DNA of 64,000 nt from Aquarana catesbeiana (GCF_042186555.1 NC_133329.1:71034726-71098725); one strand, 5' to 3'. Counted from the first letter of the stretch, positions 22,422 to 33,411 are shown. Program-made: numbers and translations. The notes: a model not told the origin generated them from the sequence alone.

Positions 22422-22940
22422 GCTTCCCTTATCTGGAAAAAAAAGGTTGCTGGTGCTTTACCTTTTCCATAGTAGCAAACCGTTCCATCTTGTAAACAAA
22501 AATCCTGCAAAATTGCATTAAAAGCTGTGCTGGTGACATTGGTCCGGCTTTCACCTTGGCCTACTTTATCTTCAGCAGTCCTCATAAGATTAAAGTCTCC
22601 AGCAACAATGGTCTTTCCTCTCCCTACAAGATGGAGCCTCAAAATTTCCAACATTCTGGCAGTTTTTCACACTGGTGCTAAACACATACCAACTTAAAAG
22701 GATTCTTTCAGGTAGGTAAACATTATACTCAGAATTCTTCGTATCACCACTTCCTCCCATGATTCAACTTTAAATTCTGGGTTTGTAAAGAGCACCCCCA
22801 CCCCTTCACTTTTATTTTCCGCAGCACAAGACCACACTGCTGGTCCTGCAGACCAGTCCCCATGGCCTGGAGCATACCACAAACCACACTTTTGCAAACA
22901 CAAGACATCACACTCAAACTTAGCCAACTCAGACAAAACA
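22418..22940 (-). pseudogene. LINE ORF2 APE-like endonuclease
   Basis: Two overlapping minus frames resemble the exonuclease-endonuclease-phosphatase fold that nicks target DNA for LINE integration. 22694-22936 carries the early part (ELAKFECDVLCLQKCGLW, where the usual QE/QET reads QK, then GVGVLFTNP). 22418-22654 carries the catalytic GDFN motif (TIVAGDFNLMRTAEDK). A frameshift near 22680 separates them. The start is not determined, and the first metal-binding part is degraded. Confidence 0.78.
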
Positions 22941-23373
22941 TCTGCATGACAATAGATCCAATCGAACGCACATTCACACTACGTATAGACAAAGCCATGA
23001 GAAGGATTAAAAAAACCCTGCTGAAAACACTCTCCAAATATTGCATGTCAGGAGAACCTACCAAGCCCAATGGTGGTGTTGCTCCATTTGAATTATCTGA
23101 CATTTGTGAATCCATACTTAAACTCGGCAGTACACACCCACCACCACCTGTGCTCGAAACCCAGAGACAAGTCCCATTTAGGCTTCTTTCTCTGTGCTTC
23201 ACTCCCCTGCTCCACCTCAGGCCCTGGTCTTTAAGTAGCGGTTAAAAGGTCTTTTGATCCTGACCCCTCCTTCCTCCTTACCTCCAGCGCCTCCGTATCC
23301 TCAGCCCACTCACCAACCTCCTCATCTACATATTGACTTTCCTGCTCTGCCTCCACCTATTTTATCAAAGCGA

Positions 23374-23807
23374 TCAACTCTTCACACACTCCACCCACCT
23401 CCCTCCCTCCATGCCTTCATCCGCCACAGCTTCTTCCCCCTCACCAACCTGCATCTCATTATCCCCCTCCTCTGTCAGATTAATATTCACTCCACTTTTA
23501 CCTATACTCCCTTGCAGTTCCTGTCTGACACCTTCCTTGGAGCTACTAGCAGGGTTTTCAGCGTCTGGGGGGGGGGGGGTGGGCACCTTTCCACCTTCCG
23601 TGCTGGCCACCTGCTCACCCCCTTCATCCGCCCGCTCAGTCTCCTGCTCTTCAGGTTCTCGGCTCACATTCTGCCCTGTAAACCGCCATCTCTGCACAGC
23701 CTCCGCATACGAGAACATCTTCCTCCCCACTATTTTCGGACAGTTTCTGACCATATGCTCCCCTGGACCACACAGGTCACATTTTTTTTCCTTGCACTCT
23801 GCTGCAT
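23374..23807 (-). pseudogene. LINE ORF1 C-terminal part
   Basis: This reads from the Tc1 insertion through a zinc knuckle (CDLCGPGEHMVRNCP) and into a Glu/Ser/Pro-rich tail (SYAEAVQRWRFTGQ, then a long acidic stretch) to a stop at 23374. It is the continuation of ORF1 from 31544-32107. ORF1 proteins of Tx1-type LINEs bind element RNA, and CCHC knuckles are known in them. Region 22940-23374 (ORF1-ORF2 spacer) has no recognisable frame. Confidence 0.72.
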
Positions 23808-24211
23808 TACAGTGGGGACGGAAAGTATTCAGACCCCCTTAAATTTTTCACTCTTTGTTATATTGCAGCCATTTGCTAAAATCATTTAAGTTCATTTTTT
23901 TTTCCTCATTAATCTACACACAGCACCCCATATTGACAGAAAAACACAGGACTGTTGACATTTTTGCAGATTTATTAAAAAAGAAAAACTGAACTATCAC
24001 ATGGTCCTAAGTATTCAGACCCTTTGCTGTGACACTCATATATTTAACTCAGGTGCTGTCCATTTCTTCTGATCATCCATTGAGATGTTTCTACACCTTC
24101 ATTTGAGCCCAGCTGTGTTTGATTATACTGATTGGACTTGATTAGGAAAGCCACATATCTGTCTATATAAGACCTTACAGCTCACAGTGCATGTCAGAGC
24201 ATATGAGAATC

Positions 24212-24427
24212 ATGAGGTCAAAGGAACTACCTGAAGAGCTCAGAGACAGAATTGTGGCAAGGCACAGATCTGGCCAAGGTTACAAAAAAAATTCTTAAGG
24301 TTCCTAAGAGCACAGTGGCCTCCATAATTCTTAAATGGAAGATGTTTGGGATGACCAGAACCCTTCCTAGACCTGGCCGTCCAGCCAAACTGAGCTATCG
24401 GGGGAGAAGAGCCTTGGTGAGAGAGGT
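24212..24427 (+). pseudogene. Tc1 transposase N-terminal part
   Basis: The frame starts at ATG 24212 (MRSKELPEELRDRIV) and shifts frame at the A-run near 24285. It continues through the paired-like DNA-binding region (KVPKSTVASIILKWK, then GRPAKLS) to the gypsy insertion point at 24427. This domain recognises the Tc1 inverted repeats. The rest of the gene resumes at 30538. Confidence 0.85.
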
Positions 24428-25318
24428 TGTCACGTACCTGGTAGGTTGTGAGCCTGAAGTGCAGGAAAAGACCTCCCTTACAGCTCCCACTCCCGTTCCC
24501 CTGGAATGGAGACAGAGGGCCAGGAGTGAAGAGTGGTATGGGTGCCTGGCAGGATCAACAGCAGCTGAAGACCAGTAGTGGTGGCACCCTCTGGAGTCAG
24601 TAGTCTGAGGAGTAGACTGAGGACAGAGACTGGAATGCAAGACTGGAGCCCAGCAGAAGATAGCCTGGAACACTGGACTGGAACACAGCAGAAGATAGCC
24701 TGGAACACTGGACTGGAACACAGCAGAAGATAGCCTGAAACACTGGACTGGAACCAGGAACAACAGCAGGTAGTAGACTGGAACGCTGGACTGGAACACA
24801 GCAGAAGGTAGCCTGGAACGCTGGGCTGGAACACAGCAGAAGGTAGCCTGGAACGCTGGACTGGAACACAGCAGAAGGTAGCCTGGAACGCTGGACTGGA
24901 ACCAGGAACAACAGCAGGTAATAGCAGACTGGAAGCTGATGAACACAGCGGAGGGTCAACAAGCCGGTGGTCAGTAACGTTCGGACAGCAGAGGTACCAG
25001 GGGTAATGCAGAGGGATGGTCAGGCAAGCCAAGAGGGTCTGGTGCAGGCAGATAGCAGGATCGTCAAACAGGAAGCCGGGTCAGATAACAGGAAACACAG
25101 ATCAGATCAGGTAACACTCACAGAACGCTGTAGAGCAGACAGCGGGGATGGAGTGTGACAGGCAGGTTTAAATAGCCCGCCTGACACCAGCGGGAGTGCG
25201 CGTGCCCGTGCGTGCCCGTGCGTGACCGCACCCGTGAACATGCGCGCATGCGGAATGGGAACCGTGGCCGGGTTCCCGTGCGCCTGGGACGCCGGTTACT
25301 GGCAGGATCTTCATGACA
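24428..25318 (-). repeat. Gypsy 3' LTR (left)
   Basis: 891 bp, starting TGTCACGTACC and ending CTTCATGACA. It contains a 35-bp tandem array (about 24650-24910) and a GC-rich stretch near 25190-25300. The polypurine tract, read on the minus strand as a G-run, lies just inside at 25320-25332. Confidence 0.93.
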
Positions 25319-26977
25319 TTGCCCCCCCCCAAGGGGCAGCCTCCGGATGCCCCTTCGAAAAAATGTCTCTGGATGAGCTGTTTTAAAGGCTTGTAACAGG
25401 TCTTCAGCATGAATATTATCCTCTGGTTCCCAAGAATTCTCCTCTGGGCCAAACCCCTTCCACTTTATTAAGAATTGATTTTGGTTACCTCTTTTCCTGT
25501 GGTCCATGATAGCCTCCACCTCGAATTCCTCTTCCCCATCTACCAGGATTGGATCAGGAGGATCCGTACTTCGACCTGGAAATGGGTTAGTAATAGATGG
25601 TTTAAGCAAGGACACGTGAAAAACTGGATGTACCTTTAGTGAATCCGGGAGTTCAAGTTCATATGCAACTTCATTAATTCTCCGTTTAACAGGGAATGGT
25701 CCAAGAAATTTGGGACCCAATTTCTTGGAAGGGCAGGCCAACCTGAGGTTTATGGTGGACAACCATGCCTGATCCCCAGGTGCAAGTAAGAGCTCACCTC
25801 GCCTCTTTTTATCGAAGGTTGCTTTGTTGTACTCCTGGGTTCTAGTCATGGTGTCCTGTAGAACTTGGTTGTTAGAGGTAAAGAAATCCAATTTCTCCTG
25901 GACTGCGGGTACTGTGCATTCTGGAAGAGAGTTTGGTAAAAATGAGGGGTGGAAACCATAATTCGCAAAAAACGGAGTTTGCTTGATAGCAGAATGAATA
26001 GAATTATTATAAGCGAATTCGGCCAATGGTAAAACAGCAATCCAATTATCTTGGGCAAAGGAAGAAAAACAGCGCAAATATTGTTCAAGGGTCTGGTTTG
26101 TTCTTTCTGTTTGCCCATTAGTCTGGGGGTGATAAGCCGATGAAAATGAGAGTTCAATGTCTAAGGTCTTACACAAAGCCCTCCAGAATCGAGAGGTAAA
26201 TTGTACCCCTCGATCTGAAACAATGTTAATTGGTACCCCATGGAGCCTGACGACCTCTTTAATGAATGCCTGTGCTGTTTCTGTAGCTGACGGGGTACCC
26301 TTCATTGGGACAAAGTGCGCCATCTTCAACAACCGGTCCACTATGACAAAGATTGAAGTGAAACCCCCGGCCGGGGGTAGTTCTACAATAAAATCTATTG
26401 AGAGCATTTTCCAGGGTCTATCTGGGACAGGCAAGGGTTTTAGTAGACCCCATGCCTTTGTTTTGTGCCCTTTGTTCCTAAGGCAGGTGGTACAGGACTC
26501 TACAAACTCTTTACAATCTTTGCGCAGCTGAGGCCACCAGAAGGTGCGCTGAACCAAATCAGTGGTCTTAGCCACACCGAAATGCCCAGCCAGCGCATGA
26601 TCGTGACAAAGCTCCAGTACTGGAACTCGTAGTGTTTCAGGTATAAAGATCCTACTCTCATGCCACAATAACCCATCCTTAGCCTGGAGCTCTGTCTTAA
26701 TGGAAGATTCTATTTCTGCGGAGGCCTGTTTAATCTGGGAAAGCAGGTTTCCCTGAAGTAGAAGAAAGTTCCCTGGAGACAAAATGGTGTCTGGAGGGGA
26801 AATCTCTTCAGGTTTGTGAAACATCCTAGACAAGGCGTCAGGTTTGGTATTCTTGGAGCCAGGACGGTAAGTGACATGGAAGGAGAACCTGGAGAAAAAG
26901 AGAGCCCACCTGGCCTGACGTGGTTTCAACCTCTTTGCAGACCTCAAATACTCCAGGTTCTTATGATCTGTAAAGAT
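25118..26977 (-). pseudogene. Gypsy Pol: RNase H end, integrase, chromodomain
   Basis: The same frame continues. The end of RNase H (YRPGSKNTKPDALSR) is followed by the integrase zinc finger (HDHALAGHFG and CTTCLRN), and the catalytic core with D (LSIDFIVELP), D (IVSDRGVQFTS) and E (TNGQTERTNQ). A GPF/Y-like region (LGPKFLGPFPV) precedes a C-terminal chromodomain (FLIKWKGFGPEENSWEPEDN), which can steer integration to modified chromatin. The frame runs on through the polypurine tract about 200 bp into the 3' LTR, stopping at 25118. The true stop was probably before the tract, so a length change in the G-run is likely. Confidence 0.9.
25319..25335 (-). promoter_or_regulatory. Gypsy polypurine tract
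   Basis: On the minus strand a run of about ten G followed by CAA lies directly before the 3' LTR. This is the expected plus-strand primer site of an LTR retrotransposon. Confidence 0.75.
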
Positions 26978-28756
26978 TCAAGCTGGATGAGCGGCACCCT
27001 CCAACAGATAGCGCCACTCCTCCAATGCTGACTTGATTGCCAACAACTCTCTGTCACCTACATCATAATTTCTCTCTGCCGTGGATAATTTACGAGAAAA
27101 GAAAGCCACAGGATGCAGCAGGGCTTTGGTTCCCTGTCTTTGGGATAATACTGCTCCTACAGCAATTTCAGATGCATCCACTTCTAGAATAAATGGCAGA
27201 GAGGAATCTGGATGCTTCAGTACAGAGGCGGAGGTAAAGAGGCCCTTGAGAGACTCAAAAGCCTTTTGAGCCTCGGCCGACCAATGGAAGCGTGTACCCT
27301 GTTTGGTAAGCTGTGTGATGGGTGCAATGATGGCTGAGAACCCTTTAATAAATTTGCGATAAAAATTAGCGAATCCAACGAATCGCTGGATTCCCTTTTT
27401 GTCAGTCGGGACTGGCCAATCTAGAACAGCCGTGACCTTCTGGGGGTCCATTTTAATGCCCTTACTGGAGATGACTAACCCTAAAAATGGAATACTTTCC
27501 TGCTCGAATTCACATTTTTCAGCCTTTGCATAAAGACCGTGTTGTCGAAGTCGGCCCAATACACTTCTGACGTGCCTGCGATGGGATTCAAGGGAACAAG
27601 AGAAAATCAATATGTCGTCTAAATAGACGATGACAAACAGGTCTAGAAAGTCACGTAACACGTCATTAATAAAGTATTGAAATGTGGCAGGGGCATTACA
27701 CAGGCCGAAAGGCATCACGAGGTACTCAAAATGTCCATAACGGGTACGAAAAGCGGTCTTCCATTCGTCTCCATCCCTGATACGAACTAAATTGTAGTCC
27801 CTACGGAGATCAAGTTTGGTGAATATGGTAGCCGTCCCCAGTCTCTGAAACAACTCGGGTACTAAGGGGAGAGGGTACCGATTCTTCACAGTAATTTTAT
27901 TCAGTTCGCGGTAATCCACACACGGCCTGAGGGTTTTATCTTTTTTCTGCACGAAGAAGATACCTGCACCTGCGGGGGACGTGGATGGACGAATGAAGCC
28001 TCTTTTGAGGTTTTCGTCTATGTATTCCTTCAATGCCCCTTGCTCCACCTCAGTCAGGGGAAATATTCTTCCAAAAGGAATTTCAGCACCAGGAAGTAAC
28101 TCAATGGGACAGTCATAGGCCCGGTGAGGGGGTAACACCTCTGCCCTCTGTTTACTAAATACGTCCAGGAAATCATGGTAGGTGGAAGGAATAGATTGAA
28201 GTAGACTAGGATCTGTATCTAGACATAACAGAGTAGAGTTCTCCTGGATGTTCTGGGTTCTGCAAAACTGTTGGCAGTAAGGAGAGGGAAAGGTCACCTC
28301 ACCCGTGATCCAATTTATGTCCGGATTATGGGCCTGTAACCATGGCATACCGAGTATTATGGGGAACAGGGGTGAAGCGATAATGTCCAGGCGCAGCTGT
28401 TCCTGGTGGACGTTGGAAACGAAAACGGGTATTGGCATAGTCTCATGGGTGACAGGTCCAGACTTGATAGCGGTCCCATCAGCTAGATGGATAGAAAGTC
28501 CATGGGCTTTAGGTGACAAGGGTATTTGGTGTTGGATGGCAAAACGAGAATCCATGAAACAGCTGCAAGCTCCTGAGTCAATAATGGCGGTGATTTGTAG
28601 ATCCTTCCCTGGTAGTTGTAGCAGAAGAGGAAGAGCAAGGTGAGTGGTATTTTTAACCAGAGATGTCACATAGTCATTAGATAGGGATAAACACTTACGG
28701 AGTTTGAGGGGACAGTTCCTGACATAGTGCCTGGGTTCCCCACAATACAGGCACAA
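26978..28756 (-). pseudogene. Gypsy Pol: zinc knuckle, protease, RT, RNase H
   Basis: 592 codons in the same frame as Gag. In order: CCHC knuckle (CLYCGEPRHYVRNC), aspartic protease with the DSGA site (about residue 60), reverse transcriptase with FTKLDL, FGLCNAPATF and the YLDD box (about 378), and Ty3-type RNase H starting near FILEVDASE (Asp about 527). The domain order is standard Ty3/gypsy. A TGA at 26978 interrupts RNase H after EGAAHPA; the frame resumes at once as IFTDHKNLEYL. The first codon of the open stretch is TTG, so it is not an independent start. Confidence 0.9.
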
Positions 28757-28765
28757 GTTATTTGC

Positions 28766-29644
28766 TCAATGACGTTGTCGTTCCTCTGGGGTGAGTGAAG
28801 GCCGCAGGGCTCCTAATTGCATTGGCTCAGGTAAGTTAAGCATGGAGGTAGGTGGTGTTGATGATGGGTGATGGGGAACCTTAGGGGTAAACCAAGTTGG
28901 ACGAGAAGACCCCATAGCTCTCTCAGACCTGCGTTCTCGTAGGCGTCGATCGATCTGGATAGCTAGATCGATTAAAGCATTTAAAGTCTGTGGTGTACCC
29001 ACCCTGGCCAATTCATCCTTCAGAGGATCAGAAAGTCCCAACCGAAATTGATAACGGAGAGCCGCATCGTTCCAGTTAGTATCCGCACTCCACTTCCTGA
29101 ATTCAGCCACATAATCCTCTGCTGCTCTGTGACCTTGTTGAAGGGAGTGTAGAGCCGCCTCTGCAGTTACAGATAGTTGGGGGTCATCATATAACTGGCC
29201 TAATGCGTCAAAGAAAGTGGAGAGGTTGGTCAGAGATATGTCCTTTTGTTCTAAGAGGCGATGGGCCCAGGTTTGGGGGTCACCAGAGAGTAGAGAAATC
29301 ACGTAGCCCACCTTTGTAGCCTCCAGGGAAAAGGTACGTGGCTGAAGAGCAAAAAATAGTTCGCAGGAGTTGCGGAAGGCTCTGAACTTATGGCGATTTC
29401 CAAAGAAACGTTCAGGTGTGGGAACCTTAGGTTCCGGAGGGAGCATCACCACCGTTGAGGAAGGCCCAACTGAAGGAGCAGGAGCAGAGGAAGCTCCCTG
29501 GGCCCCAATGGGGTTAGACAAGGTTAACACTCGTTCCTCCAGTCTGGTGTATCCTTGCTGCAGATTTTTGACTGCTTCAGTCAATCCTGCCAGGTGTGCA
29601 CAGAGTTCCTCCATGGGAGACGTTCCCTGCTCAGGCTCAGACAT
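28766..29644 (-). pseudogene. Gypsy Gag
   Basis: 292 codons from ATG 29644, only 14 bp inside the 5' LTR. An N-terminal helix (MEELCAHLAGLTEAVKNL) precedes a Retrotrans_gag-type domain (PERFFGNRHKFRAF, SLEATKVGYVISLLSGDPQTW, YVAEFRKW) related to the sushi/PEG10-RTL Gag family. The frame ends at TGA (RQRH-stop), but the same frame reads straight on into a zinc knuckle at 28756. Gag would form the particle and bind element RNA. The TGA may be a CpG decay of CGA. Confidence 0.88.
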
Positions 29645-29658
29645 GGCTGTCTGCTACT

Positions 29659-30537
29659 GTCACATACCTGGTAGGTTGTGAGCCTGAAGTGCAGGAAAAG
29701 ACCTCCCTTACAGCTCCCACTCCGTTCCCCTGGAATGGAGACAGAGGGCCAGGAGTGAAGAGTGGTATGGGTGCCTGGCAGGATCAACAGCAGCTGAAGA
29801 CCAGTAGTGGTGGCACCCTCTGGAGTCAGTAGTCTGAGGAGTAGACTGAGGACAGAGACTGGAATGCAAGACTGGAGCCCAGCAGAAGATAGCCTGGAAC
29901 ACTGGACTGGAACACAGCAGAAGATAGCCTGGAACACTGGACTGGAACACAGCAGAAGATAGCCTGGAACACTGGACTGGAACACAGCAGAAGATAGCCT
30001 GGAACACTGGACTGGAACCAGGAACAACAGCAGGTAGTAGACTGGAACGCTGGACTGGAACACAGCAGAAGGTAGTCTGGATTGCTGGACTGGAACACAG
30101 CAGAAGGTAGCCTGGAACGCTGGACTGGAACCAGGAACAACAGCAGGTAATAGCAGACTGGAAGCTGATGAACACAGCGGAGGGTCAACAAGCCGGTGGT
30201 CAGTAACGTTCGGACAGCAGAGGTACCAGGGGTAATGCAGAGGGATGGTCAGGCAAGCCAAGAGGGTCTGGTGCAGGCAGATAGCAGGATCGTCAAACAG
30301 GAAGCCGGGTCAGATAACAGGAAACACAGATCAGATCAGGTAACACTCACAGAACGCTGTAGAGCAGACAGCGGGGATGGAGTGTGACAGGCAGGTTTAA
30401 ATAGCCCGCCTGACACCAGCGGGAGTGCGCGTGCCCGTGCGTGACCGCACCCGTGAACGCGCGCGCATGCGCAATGGGAACCGTGGCCGGGTTCCCGTGC
30501 GCCTGGGACGCCGGTTACTGGCAGGATCTTCATGACA
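29659..30537 (-). repeat. Gypsy 5' LTR (right)
   Basis: 879 bp, 12 bp shorter than the other LTR. It starts TGTCACATACC and ends CTTCATGACA. The 35-bp array (about 29880-30140) has a different arrangement of units, and a GC-rich CGTGCCCGTG block present in the left LTR near 25200 is shorter here. Confidence 0.93.
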
Positions 30538-31327
30538 GAGGTAAAGAAGAACCCAAAGATCACTCCAGAGATGCAGTCGGGAGATGGGAGAAAGTTGTAG
30601 AAAGTCAACCATCACTGCAGCCCTCCATCAGTCGGGGCTTTATGGCAGAGTGGCCCAACAGAAGCCTCTCCTTAGTGCAAGACACATGAAAGCCCGCATG
30701 GAGTTTGATAAAAAACACCTGAAGAACTCCAAGATGGTGAGAAATAAGATTCTCTGGTCTGATGAGACCAAGATAGAACTTTTTGGCCTTAATTCTAAGT
30801 GGTATGTTTGGAGAAAACCAGGCACTTCTCATTGCCTGTCCAATACAGTCCCAACAGTGAAGCATGGTGGTGGCAGCATCATGCTGTGGGGGTGTTTTTC
30901 AGCTGCAGGGACAGGACGACTGGTTGCAATCGATGGAAAGATGAATGCAGCCAAGTACAGGAATATCCTGGACGAAAACCTTCTCCAGAGTGCTCAGGAC
31001 CTCAGACTGGGCCGTAGGTTTACCTTCCAACAAGACAATGACCCTAAGCACACAGCTAAAATAACAAAGGAGTGGCTTCACAACAACTCCGTGACTGTTC
31101 TTGAATGGCCCAGCCAGAGCCCTGACTTAAACCCAATTGAGCATCTCTGGAGAGACCTAAAAATGGCTGTCCACCAACGTTTACCATCCAACCTGACAGA
31201 ACTGGAGAGGATCTGCAAGGAGGAATGGCAGAGGATCCCCAAATCCAGGTGTGAAAAACTTGTTGCATCTTTCCCAAAAAGACTCATGGCTGTATTAGAT
31301 CAAAAGGGTGCTTCTACTAAATACTGA
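30538..31327 (+). pseudogene. Tc1 transposase catalytic part
   Basis: The open frame from 30584 covers the DDE catalytic domain of a Tc1-type transposase: first Asp in WSDETKIELFG, second in FQQDNDPKHTA, Glu in SPDLNPIEHLWRDLK. It ends at a natural stop (QKGASTKY). Bases 30538-30583 encode the end of the DNA-binding domain but are out of frame because about 11 bp seem missing near 30566 compared with what I recall of related Tc1 elements. With the N-terminal half at 24212-24427 the gene is complete in content but broken by the gypsy insertion and at least two frameshifts. Confidence 0.88.
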
Positions 31328-31543
31328 GCAAAGGGTCTAAATACTTAGGACCATGTGATATTTCAGTTTTTCTTTTTTAATAAATCTGCAAAAATGTCAA
31401 CAATTCTGTGTATTTCTGTCAATATGGGGTGCTGTGCGTACATTAATGAGGAAAAAAATTAACTTAAATGATTTTAGCAAATGGCTGCAATATAACAAAG
31501 TGAAAAATGTAAGGGGGTCTGAATACTTTCCGTCCCCACTGTA

Positions 31544-32107
31544 TGTCCCAGCTTCAAGCACACTCTACAATGCTTAGAAGGGCAATCCTCACGAATATGT
31601 CCATACTGAAAGCACCCCCCCAAATGGTAAATGCTGGGGGAGGGTGACACATGCCACAAAAACCTGATGCGTCCCTCTTCATGCGTACTTTAAAACACAG
31701 TGTATCTCTATACATGCCATACTGGTTATAAAGCTTCTCTCCTCGATCAGCCCCCACACAAACACCGCAACAAAAATTGTCTCACCAATTCTGGCTCCAA
31801 AAAAGGATTATGAGAATGTATATCATGGTCTTCAATCCAGGATCAAACAATAAACTGATGTCCATCTTCTTAGCAAATTTCCTCCCAGATCCGCCTTCAC
31901 CCAATTCTCATATGTAGCTTGGCAGGTATCCTCAGTATGAAAAGAAACATTGTATTGACCACTGGCCACAAAATCTTGGAGAGCAAGTATATCACTGACC
32001 TGTAAATTCAGCAACTTCTGTAAAACATCCACAGCGATTGTCTTCAGATTCACTTCACCACGATGTTCAGGCTTTACCTGGATTCTCATAGAATTTCTCA
32101 AATGCAT
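31544..32107 (-). pseudogene. LINE ORF1 N-terminal part
   Basis: The minus frame 32107-31832 starts MHLRNSMRIQVKPEHRGEV. After frameshifts, 31757-31554 and 31659-31544 give a second stretch ending in Cys-His motifs (CFQYGHIREDC and CRVCLKLGH). The zinc-knuckle series resumes on the other side of the Tc1 at 23770. The start is the first Met of the open frame and may not be the true one. Confidence 0.68.
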
Positions 32108-32110
32108 CGA

Positions 32111-32590
32111 ACCCCCATATAGTAAATGACCCCCTTAGTCTCTAGGCAAAAGGCTACCCTGCAGTCCCCTCCAAGAGCCCCTGTCCTGGTTGCGTCTGTC
32201 ACACTGTACATTCACACCATTACTGTTTCACCATACTGAATAAGCCCCAAACTAGTTTTCATGAACATAATTGAACAATTTAGCAGAGGTGGGGTGCAGT
32301 GGTCATGCAATGTTCCCAATGATGTAGGTGGACAAAAAGCCTTTTTAGTTAAGCAAACAGAGCAATTCACACCTTCCCCGAGATGGGCAAACCATGAATT
32401 ACATTGCAGCTCCATTACCAGCCTATAAAGTGCAATGTACATCAATCAATATCTGTATATGTGTGTATTTATTAAAGTACGCCTCTAGATCTGAGAAAAT
32501 CCATTTATTGTGAACAAGGCTGGTGGGGAATATAGATGCTGCTGCTTTTTATTATAGCCCCACCTCCTATCATTATTATGGGCAAATGCA
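32111..32590. other. No gene recognised; LINE 5' flank or unique DNA
   Basis: Possibly the 5' noncoding part of the LINE up to about 32200, then sequence with no recognisable feature. Confidence 0.5.
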
Positions 32591-32596
32591 AGCAAA

Positions 32597-32965
32597 TGAC
32601 ATTTAAGCTCCGTGCACACTGGTGGTTTTCCCAGCTCCTCTGAACACCTTTTCTCCCAGCAGGAGAAATGCCATTTAAAAAAACACGTCTAATGCTGCAT
32701 TTTTGTAAATGCTTTCAGGCACATCAAATGTTGGGGCGTTAATTTATTCTATTGGACAGAATATTAATGTATTCTAGCCATTGAAATGAATGAACACTCA
32801 AGTGCCAAATGCACATAGCATTTAGGTGTGTTTACAGGAGTGTCAAACATTTTTCTGCTTAAACGCTCCTCTCCTGAACGCGCAAGTGCTGGCTTTCTTT
32901 TTCAGCTATAGCTTCTCCTCTAATACGCCTGTAAACGTCTATGTGTGCATCACCAATTAGGCTAC
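32597..32965. repeat. MITE-like inverted repeat
   Basis: AAGCTCCGTGCACACTGGTGG at the left and GTCTATGTGTGCATCACC at the right are weakly inverted. The interior has mirrored ATGC/AACGCT blocks. It resembles the other 'CACACTGG' MITEs of the window. Confidence 0.45.
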
Positions 32966-33411
32966 CATAGGGGGGCACCCCTATGGGGCACCCTTAAATG
33001 TGTGTGTATGAGACCTTATAATTAACACAGCAGTTTTTGCCCCCCCCTCCTCTTGTAACATAGTTTTATCACCTACTGATCCTGCCAGTTGTGTTTCCAG
33101 GGTAAGAACACTGCTTGTTATATAGTGAAATCCCTGCAGTTCTGTCACTCTGTGTACAGGACAGTTTTAGGTGACTCTAAGTAAGTTTAACTGCAGCCAT
33201 TTTTAAGAAGTTACTGTTTTTTTTTTTTTTCTTTTGGAAAATAAAAACTTGAACACTATTAGCATCCCCATCTGTGTTAAATGTTTTCCCCAACCCCTCT
33301 AACTGTCATTTTTGCTGGACAACCTGCCCTGTATATAAAGGTAGAGACAAATGTAATTAAATGAATGTTGTAAAATGTGTATCCTGAATATCATCATTAC
33401 AGGCATTACCT

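Larger units (their letters stand above)
24428..30537 (-). mobile_element. Ty3/gypsy chromovirus, nearly intact
   Basis: Two similar LTRs (24428-25318 and 29659-30537), both TGTCAC...ATGACA, are flanked by a perfect 5-bp duplication GAGGT (24423-24427, 30538-30542). Coding is on the minus strand: gag, protease, RT, RNase H, integrase and chromodomain in a single frame with two in-frame TGA codons. The LTRs differ by few substitutions plus repeat-number changes, suggesting a young insertion. It sits in the Tc1 transposase gene. Confidence 0.95.
23810..31541 (+). mobile_element. Tc1/mariner transposon, split by a gypsy element
   Basis: Inverted ends CAGTGGGGACGGAAAGTATT and its complement (ending at 31541) are flanked by TA (23808-23809, 31542-31543). 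The inverted repeats extend about 200 bp, with ATTCAGACCC and AGTATTCAGACCCTTTG blocks near the left end mirrored on the right. Without the 6.1-kb gypsy insertion it is about 1.6 kb, the normal Tc1 length. It lies inside LINE ORF1. Confidence 0.94.
20860..32110 (-). mobile_element. Tx1/L1-type LINE, decayed, split by a Tc1 insertion
   Basis: On the minus strand, from right to left: ORF1 with zinc knuckles (32107-31544, resuming 23807-23374), endonuclease (22940-22418), linker (22421-21954) and reverse transcriptase (21910 to about 20880). The Tc1 at 23810-31541 interrupts ORF1 between two zinc-knuckle motifs with TA on both sides. A Gag-like ORF1 with CCHC motifs plus an APE-type endonuclease fits the Tx1/L1 group. 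The 3' end is not recognisable beyond about 20870. Numerous frameshifts make it dead. Confidence 0.82.

Noticed and set aside
23254..23889. 211-codon plus frame, Pro/His/Ser-rich
   Set aside because: It is antisense to the LINE ORF1 tail and runs into the Tc1 end; the composition reflects the complementary strand.
24395..25032. Minus frames rich in VFQS/SSPAFQ repeats
   Set aside because: They come from the 35-bp tandem repeat in the gypsy LTR; identical frames occur in the other LTR.
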